Positions 57,853 through 64,000 of a DNA stretch of 64,000 nucleotides are shown in pieces; the first letter of the stretch is position 1; the number at the start of each line of letters is the position of its first letter. The stretch lies in the NCBI GenBank assembly GCA_000023405.1, contig CP001643.1, positions 2,666,001 to 2,730,000 on the forward strand, given 5' to 3'. The DNA is from Brachybacterium faecium DSM 4810. GTDB lineage: Bacteria; Actinomycetota; Actinomycetes; Actinomycetales; Dermabacteraceae. Below the pieces are notes generated by a model, which had not been told where the DNA came from, ran no database searches, and was given only the letters and a program-made list of their open reading frames with translations. A program made the position numbers and the translations under genes.

Positions 57853-58122
57853 TCAGCGCCCTCGGCCCCAGTGCGGGGGCACGTCCCCGGCGATGCGGGC
57901 GTCGTGTGAGTCGTCGGCCCCGGGCTCCGGGGCGTCCTCGTCGACCCGGTCCGGGAGGATCGGGCGGCGGTCCCGTGCGGGTGCCCGCCGCTCCTCCGGC
58001 TCCTCCCAGGGGATCGGCTTCCCGGTGACGGAGGAGATGACGACCCGGCGCGGCGGCCGGGCCGCTCGCCCGCCGTCCGCTCGCCCGCTGTCTGCTCCGC
58101 TGCGGCCTGCTCCCGCGCTCAC
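57853..58122 (-). CDS. uncharacterised small protein coupled to the helicase-like gene
   Basis: 89 residues, hydrophilic, no membrane segment. An Arg/Gly-rich start (SGADSGRADGGRAARPPRR) leads to the best-looking core VVISSVTGKPIPWEEPEERR, then an acidic tail ending in PPHWGRGR. I do not recognise the family. The GTG start at 58120-58122 overlaps the stop of the helicase/nuclease gene by four bases (GTGA), so the two are made together. Confidence 0.65.
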   Translation of the reverse strand: MSAGAGRSGADSGRADGGRAARPPRRVVISSVTGKPIPWEEPEERRAPARDRRPILPDRVDEDAPEPGADDSHDARIAGDVPPHWGRGR

Positions 58123-61100
58123 TGGCGCTCCTGGTAGCGGCGGATGGCGCTGGAGACCGAGACGTCCAGCAGCACCGAGCGCTGTTCGAAGCCGAGGAAG
58201 CTGCGCACCTCGGTGGCCAGGTGCTCCTCGAGCCGGGCGCGACCGTCCGAGCAGATGTACTCCACGACCGCGTCGAAGTCGTCGCTGGAGTAGAAGGACA
58301 GCGGGTGCCCGGCGGGGATCTGCGGCCGCGGGAGGCGGTGGCGGATGGTGCCCACACCGGCCGGGGAGTCGGAGCTCTCCTCGGCCTGGACCAGGCGCAG
58401 CGCACGATCCACGGCACGCCGGATCCGCTCGGCCTCGCCGTCGGGGTCGATGAACAGCGCCCAGGACCAGACCCTCTCGGTCGCCCAGCCGGCGGCCTCG
58501 AGCCGTTCGGCCCGGAGCCGGTCGCGCTCGCGCTGGCTGGGGGTGTCGACGTAGTGGGCGCCGTCGGTGTCCACCGCGAGCAGCATCCGGCCCGGCATGT
58601 CCGGGTGTCCGAGCGCGAGCTCGATCCGGTCCGAGGACAGCCCGAAGTCGCGCTCGACGAGCAGGCCGAGGCGATGGAGCCGGTCGGCGAGATCCTGCAC
58701 GAGCGCATCGGTCTCGAGAGCGCGGGGCTCGCGGGACGGGACAGCGCCGGCGCCCTCGGCGCCAGCGGCATCGCCGGCATCGGCCGCGCCGGCGGCGTCG
58801 GCGTCCGCGGCGCGCCGTCGTGGGCCGGCTCCTCGGTGCCCTCGGCCGCGAGCTCGGCGGTCTCCTCAGCCGCGGCCGTGCCGCCGTCTGCGGGGCCCGC
58901 GCCCTCGCCGCTGTCCATCTCCGGGGCGTCCTCCCCGGCGGGCTCGGCGCTCGCGGGGGTATCGGCGGAGCGGCGGGCCATCGCCGCCTCGATCGCCTTG
59001 TCGAGGTCCTCGTCGGACATCTCCTCGGCGCCGGCCGGCTCCTCCCCCGCCGGTGCGGCGGGCGGGGCGCTGTGGGAGGCGCCCTCCTGGACCGGGGCGG
59101 CGGGTGAGGTGCGCGGCTCCTGCGGGGCGGGCGGGGCGATCTCCTCCTCGCTGCCGGTCAGCGCCGCGACGTGCGGGACGACGGGGATGTCCGGGCCGCC
59201 CTGCAGCACCCACAGCATGGCGCGCAGGTCCCGGGCGCCGTCGGAGCGCAGGCGGGCGTGGTCCAGATCCTGCACCCCGATCGAGGAGACCACGGTGGTG
59301 CGGCCGCGGGCGCGGGTGATCACGGTGGCCAGGGCCTTGCGGCCGCCGGGCCCGGAGAGGGGGCCGAAGCGGTGCAGCAGCCGGCCGTGCGGCGTCTTGC
59401 CGAAGCCCACGGAGACGAGGATGTCGTCGCGCACGATCGCGGTGGCCTGGTCCGCGGGCAGCACGGTGAAGACCTCCTTCGCCCCGGGGTCGAAGTACTC
59501 GCGCAGCGCGGGGATCACCGAGACGGTGTTCATGATCCGCTCCATGAGGCGGCGGGCGTGCTCCTCGGTGAAGGTGAGCACCGCGAGGGACCGCTCGGGG
59601 CGGCTGCGGGCGTGCTCGATGACGAGGTCGGTGACCCGGCGCAGCTCCGCCTCGGTGCTCTCGACGTACTCCATGCCCTCGGTGACCGGGCCGCGCCCGT
59701 TCTCGACCGTGACGAGACGGTCCTGCTCGGGGGCGATGGGGCTGGGCACCGCGACGACCTCGCCCAGCAGGGCGCGGCGCTGGGCGAAGCCGCGCAGCCC
59801 CTCGGTGGCCGGGTGCGGGTCCCGCAGGATCTCCACGTGCGGCGCGATCCGCAGCATGTCGTCGAGCATGCTGGGCGCGGAGTCCCCGCCGTACTCGAGC
59901 GGGTCGCCGACCACCACGGTCTGCGCCGCGCGCACGATCGAGGGCAGCGCCGCGGCGGTGGGCAGGCGCCCTCCATCGGCCACGATCAGCACGTCGAAGT
60001 GGCGGCCGCGCGGGATCACCTGCGGCACCAGGTAGGGGGAGGCGAGCCACGCCGGGCGGGCCGCGAAGAGGATGTCCTCGTACTTCGCGGCGAGGTCCCG
60101 GATGGAGACGGTCGAGGAGCGGGCGAGCTCGGCGATCGCGGAGCGGGAGGTGTCCGGGTAGGTCTTCATGGTCTCGACGCGGGTCTCGTCCGCGGCGGCG
60201 TGCACGCGGGAGGAGGCCCGGGCGAGGTGTTCCGCGTCCAGGCGGCGGAACCGCTCGGCGACCTGGGACAGGGAGGTCCCGTCGTACTGGGAGATCGTCG
60301 GCTCCGCCCCGGCGATGAGCTCGAGCACGCTCCCCCACCAGGCCAGCTCCAGCTCGGTGGAGACCTGGTCGCGCGGCACGCGGCGTGCGCGGAGGTCCTC
60401 GACCAGCTCGCCGAGCCCGTCGAAGCTCAGCCGGCGCAGCAGCTCGGTGCGGCGCGGGAGGGTCTCGAGGTCGGCGCGGTCGCGGTGCAGGGCGTCGATG
60501 CGGTCCTCGAGCTCGGTGAGGTCGGTGCGGGCCAGGTCCGTGCCGGTGGAGGTGCCGTCCAGCAGCACCGCGAGCTCGTCGAGCACCTTCTCCGCCCGGG
60601 CGGCGGCGCGGCGCACGCTCTCGAGGTCCTCCGGCAGGGAGGGGCGCGAGAGGGCGGTGGGGCGCTCGGCGGTGCCGGTCTCGCCCTCCCCGCCGACGGC
60701 GGCCCGTCGCCAGGTGTCGGTGACCGCGGCCGCTTCGCCGAGGTCCCGGTGCAGGTCCGGGGAGAGGGAGGCGGGGCGCTGCAGCGCAGCGGCGTCCTTG
60801 CGCAGCCGGCGGCGCAGGCCGAAGCCCATGCTCACCCCGCGCTCCTCGCGCCAGCGCTTGTCCGCGGTGGCGGCGACGAGATCCGCGAGAGGTGCGGAGA
60901 ACACGGCGGATTGGAAGGTGCCCAGCAGGGCGCGCACCCGGTCGAGCAGGGCCAGCCGCTCCTGCAGCTGGTGCAGCGTGGTCGGTTCGGTGAGGCCGAG
61001 CTCGCCGCCGCTGCGGGCGCAGGCGCGGCGCAGCTGCGGCAGGACCTCGTCCCGCAGCTGGTCCACGAGCTCCTCGGCGCGGGCGGCCTGGGTGTCGGAG

Positions 61101-62800
61101 CTGATGGGGGCGCCGTACCAGGCGGTGACCTCGGGGCCGCTGGTGAGCACCCCGACCTCGGCCGCCTCGCGCAGCAGCTCGGCGAAGCGCTCCCGCTCCG
61201 TCCCGATCATCTGTGCGGCGACGTCGGCCCGCAGCCGCACCTGGGTGCGCGGCGGGGGGCTCAGCCGGGTCAGGGCCGCGAGCGCCGAGATCGCATCGTG
61301 CGCGGAGGCGTCCCAGGGCTCCTGCACCCGGTGCATCGCCTCCACGTGGCCCACGAGGATGTCGCGGCTGGCGCCGAGCTCCTCGGGGGCGGTGTCGTCC
61401 GGGCCCAGCCCGTGGGAGCCGGCGCGGCGCAGGCTGCGCAGCAGCGCGGCGGAGGCGTTGCGCTGCAGGGACGGATCCGGGGAGAGGTCGAACACGAGCT
61501 CGTCGAGGCCGCGCCCGGCCGCGATCTCGACCAGCTGGGAGAGGTTCCGGCGGCGCTGGGAGACGATCAGCACGGAGCGTCCGCGGGCGTTGAGCTCCTC
61601 GGCGAGGTCGATCACGAGATCGAGGCTCGTGGTGCCGGGCGGGGTGGCCACGGCGAGGTCCTGGCCGGCCAGCACGCGGGAGAGCACGGCGCGGTGGGCG
61701 GGGTCCACCGCCGCGACCAGCTCCTCCTCGGGCACCTCGGGGAGATCCTGCGCCCGGTCCTCCTCGCGCAGCGCGGTGAGGGCGGCGGCGTCCCCGGCGA
61801 GCGCGGCGACCAGCGGGGAGGCGGACCAGTCGGTGCGGTCGGCGACGAGATCCTCGGCCACGGAGCCGGCGGCGTCCATGAGGTTGCCGACCACCAGGGC
61901 GTGGACCACGCGGAAGCCGGGCAGCGGCTGTCCCAGGGAGCGGAATGCGTCGAGCACCGGGTTGGGGTCGAAGCCGTGGCTGCTGTCGGTGGTGGCCAGC
62001 AGGGCGCGGGCGTCGACGGCGACCCCCGCCTCTCGCAGGGCGCGCAGCAGCACCGGGTTGAGATCGGCGGTGGCGTCGACCTCGAGGTCGACGTCCTCGC
62101 GGGCGTTGCCGCGCAGGCGCAGCGTGATGGGCCGCACCAGCACCGGGGCGTGGATCGGGGCGGAGCCGTCCTCCGGGTACCAGATCGCCTCGCCGATGCC
62201 GAGGTGGCAGGTGGTCAGGCCCACCTCCTCCGCGTGGCGTTCGGCGATCTCCCGGATGGAGCGGGCGTGGGCGCGGGCGTCGGCGAGCGCACCGACCTCC
62301 CGCACCAGGGAGGACAGGCGGGTGGGGCCGCGGCCGGCGAGCAGCTGGGCGAGGCCGGAGGGGTGGGAGTGGGTGAGGTCCAGCACCACGCCGCCGGCAC
62401 GGATCTGGGTGAGGAAGGAGGGGGCCTGGACCCCGCCGGTGATCTGCTGGGACCAGCGGTCCAGGGCGTCGGCGACGCGGTCCTCCCGGCTCAGCGGCTG
62501 GTGCTCGCGCGGGGTGGCGGGCAGGTCGTCCTCGTCCTGCTCGGGGGCGATGCCGGCGCCGACCTCGTCGAGGTGGCGGTCCACCACGACCTCGTACCCG
62601 TTGCGCGGCTGCTCCGGGGCGCGACGAGCCGGAGGCTCCTCGTCGGCCGCCTCGGGGCGCTGCTCGCCCTCCACCCTCCGGGCGGCGGCGTTCCGGGCCT
62701 CGCGGCGCTCGTCGGCCAGTGCCGACAGGGCGTCGTCACGGGGCACGGCAGCCTCGCTCGACCGGCCCGACCGCTTCTTCCCGCGCAGGAAACTCCACAT
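58119..62800 (-). CDS. DUF4011/SF1-helicase-like protein with C-terminal Vsr/MTES_1575-like nuclease domain, interrupted by an apparent frameshift
   Basis: Begins at ATG 62798-62800 (MWSFLRGKKRSG) and reads about 1,330 residues in one frame; the remaining about 230 residues follow in the -1 frame and stop at 58119-58121. A DUF4011-like region lies at about residues 100-260 (GIGEAIWYPEDG, HAPVLVRPITLRL). The helicase-like core is degenerate: PPGTTSLDL near 387 replaces PPGTGKT, and FDVLIVADGG near 939 lacks the DE pair, while FGPLSGPGG and VITRARGRT near 1150 persist. The last domain has LLAVDTDGAHYVDTPSQRER and GWATERVWSW, a PD-(D/E)XK-like MTES_1575 pattern. The frame switch is near 58805-58825 in an acidic linker. 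A sequencing error, a 1-base deletion, or recoding could explain it. TAGCGT ends 8 bases before the start. Confidence 0.7.
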
Positions 62801-62894
62801 GGACGCCCACGCTACCGGCGCAGGAGGCGACGCCCGCGCAGGCGTGCCGTGCGTCTCCCCGCGGCCTGCTCACATCGTGCGCGCCGCGAACGGC

Positions 62895-63749
62895 TCAGAC
62901 CTCGTGCAGCCGCACCGACGCCTCGTCGAGATGGGCGCGCAGCGCCTCCGGGACGGGCCCGGCGATCACCAGGTCGGTGAGCACCGAGACCGGGCAGATG
63001 CCGGCGAGGGCGCGGTGGCCGATCTTGTCCGCCGTGGCGAGGCCGACCACGCGGCGGGAGTGGCCGATCATGATCCGGGTGACCCCCGCCTCGGCGTCCG
63101 AGTTGCAGGTCAGGCCCGCGTGGAGGTCCAGGCCGACGGTGCCCACGAACATGGTGTCCAGCCACAGGTCACGCATGGTGGCGGTCGCGAGCGGCCCGGT
63201 GAGCTCGAAGGAGTACGGCTCGGCGACGCCGCCCAGCACGACGGTGCGCACCGAGGGGCGCAGCACGGCCTCGGTGGCGATGTTCAGCGCCGCGCAGACG
63301 ACCGTGAGGCCCGGAGCGCCGTCTCGGGAGTCGATGTCGGGGCGGGCCACGGCCCGGCGGGCGGTGGAGGTGGTGGTGCGGCCGCCGTTGAAGCCGATGA
63401 TCTGACCGGGCTCGACCATCGCCGCGGCGCGGTCGGCGACCCGCTCGCGCTGGGCGGAGGCCTCGTCGGCCCGGCGCGGCACGGTGGCCAGCGAGTAGGC
63501 GACGTCGACGGCGACGATCCCGCCGTGGGTGCGCCGGGCGAGCTGGGCGCGCTCCATCTCCACGAAGTCCCGCCGCACGGTGGACTCGCTCACCCCCAGC
63601 TCGCGCGCCACCTCGGAGACGCTCAGCCGTTTCGTGGAGGCCAGCAGGGTGAGCACGTGGTCCCAGCGTGCGCTGCGGTCCTTGGCCGGGGCGGGCGGCG
63701 CGGAGAGGGGCGCGGGCTTCTGGTCAGATCCTGAAATACGCACGTTCAC
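62895..63749 (-). CDS. DeoR/GlpR family transcriptional regulator
   Basis: 284 residues. N-terminal helix-turn-helix (RWDHVLTLLASTKRLSVSEVARELGVSESTVRRDFVEMERAQLARRTHGG, about residues 28-77) with the SxxTVRRD signature; the DeoR effector domain follows (IIGFNGGRTTT, LDLHAGLTCNSDAEAGVTR, ADKIGH). Such proteins sense sugar phosphates. No sugar operon is adjacent, so the target is unknown. GTG 63747-63749 with GATACT (63756-63761) ending 6 bases before it (leaderless); GTG 63743 is an alternative. Confidence 0.9.
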   Translation of the reverse strand: MNVRISGSDQKPAPLSAPPAPAKDRSARWDHVLTLLASTKRLSVSEVARELGVSESTVRRDFVEMERAQLARRTHGGIVAVDVAYSLATVPRRADEASAQRERVADRAAAMVEPGQIIGFNGGRTTTSTARRAVARPDIDSRDGAPGLTVVCAALNIATEAVLRPSVRTVVLGGVAEPYSFELTGPLATATMRDLWLDTMFVGTVGLDLHAGLTCNSDAEAGVTRIMIGHSRRVVGLATADKIGHRALAGICPVSVLTDLVIAGPVPEALRAHLDEASVRLHEV

Positions 63750-63833
63750 GCGGCCAGTATCGCGCGCCCGGTCACGACTGGCCGGGCATTCGCGCAGAAA
63801 CCGTCAGGAGCGACGCAGGCCCGCAGGTCACGT

Positions 63834-63863
63834 TTGAGTCACGGACAGGGTGGGGTCTAGGTT
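63834..63863 (+). promoter_or_regulatory. candidate promoter for the 63914 gene
   Basis: TTGAGT (63834-63839) and TAGGTT (63858-63863) with an 18-base spacer, in the divergent region next to the DeoR gene. Confidence 0.5.
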
Positions 63864-63913
63864 GGCGGCATCGCCCCGCACGGGGCGGTTCCGCGAACGA
63901 GAGGGGATCCACC

Positions 63914-64000
63914 ATGGGTTTCGATGACGCGCTGAACAAGGCCAAGGGGTTCGCCTCCAAGAACTCCGACCAGACCGAGCAGGCGCTCGACACCGCCTCC
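63914..64000 (+). CDS. MT0933-type antitoxin-like protein (partial, cut by window end)
   Basis: 29 residues visible: MGFDDALNKAKGFASKNSDQ then TEQALDTAS. This is the start of the small charged proteins named after mycobacterial MT0933/Rv0909, annotated as antitoxins. The partner toxin, if any, would lie beyond the window. ATG 63914 with GAGGGGATCC upstream and a plausible promoter at 63834-63863. Confidence 0.7.
   Translation, partial: MGFDDALNKAKGFASKNSDQTEQALDTAS

Noticed and set aside
57788-58118. Continuation of the helicase frame past 58119 to 57788
   Set aside because: The residues are antisense-like and overlap the 89-residue gene; the -1 frame gives the domain-bearing end instead.

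Overview
The window is a GC-rich (about 70%) chromosomal segment of a high-GC Gram-positive actinobacterium. The gene content (tRNA-Trp-secE-nusG-rplKA-rplJL, rpoBC, perM-purN-purH, a menaquinone cluster with a DUF4229 neighbour, the 32-residue bS22 protein, ccdA-resB-ccsB, and an LAXTG-anchored subtilase) fits Micrococcales, probably Brachybacterium or another Dermabacteraceae. The genus is inferred from gene content and protein style only. No insertion sequences, prophage, CRISPR array or integrase were seen, so this is essentially core genome.

Layout. 1-17460 (minus strand) is the transcription/translation block, read from the right: tRNA-Trp, secE, nusG, rplK, rplA, an L10 leader with an intrinsic attenuator, rplJ, rplL, then a 1,833-residue cell-wall-anchored subtilisin-like protease set between two GC-rich terminators, then rpoB and rpoC (rpoC runs off the left edge). 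17660-19946 carries an aminotransferase and an adenosine-deaminase-family enzyme. 19968-24295 holds galactokinase, a lactonase-like beta-propeller, a ThrE-type exporter and a DUF3017 membrane protein. 24391-31428 holds aspartate ammonia-lyase, PPK2, purH under a ZTP riboswitch, purN, a small membrane protein and PerM. 31599-41557 is a menaquinone cluster (isochorismate synthase, menD, menC, menB, menE, menA) with an HtrA-type protease, DUF4229 and PLDc_N proteins, and the broken C-terminal end of a GNAT acetyltransferase gene between menC and menB. 41599-46442 is a five-gene operon with overlapping ends for cytochrome c maturation (histidine phosphatase, TlpA-like thioredoxin, CcdA, ResB, CcsB). 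46518-48417 holds a MarR/YceI divergent pair, a glutaredoxin-like protein and bS22. 48591-55725 holds tandem dynamin-like GTPases, an AcuC-type deacetylase and a TrkH/TrkA potassium uptake pair. 55815-64000 holds proC, a DUF368/PopT lipid carrier translocase, a small unknown protein coupled to a very large degenerate helicase-like/nuclease protein with an apparent frameshift, a DeoR regulator and the start of an MT0933-type antitoxin-like gene.

The most distinctive points are: (i) about seventeen genes whose start codon lies 6-8 bases after a -10 hexamer of the form xAnnnT, indicating widespread leaderless transcription, which I used to choose several starts; (ii) the 58119-62800 gene, whose helicase-like region has lost its Walker A lysine and Walker B acidic pair, keeps a PD-(D/E)XK-like nuclease domain in a different reading frame, and is stop/start coupled to an 89-residue protein; (iii) the protease inserted between rplL and rpoB; (iv) clear RNA regulation at purH and rplJ; (v) a GNAT gene remnant.
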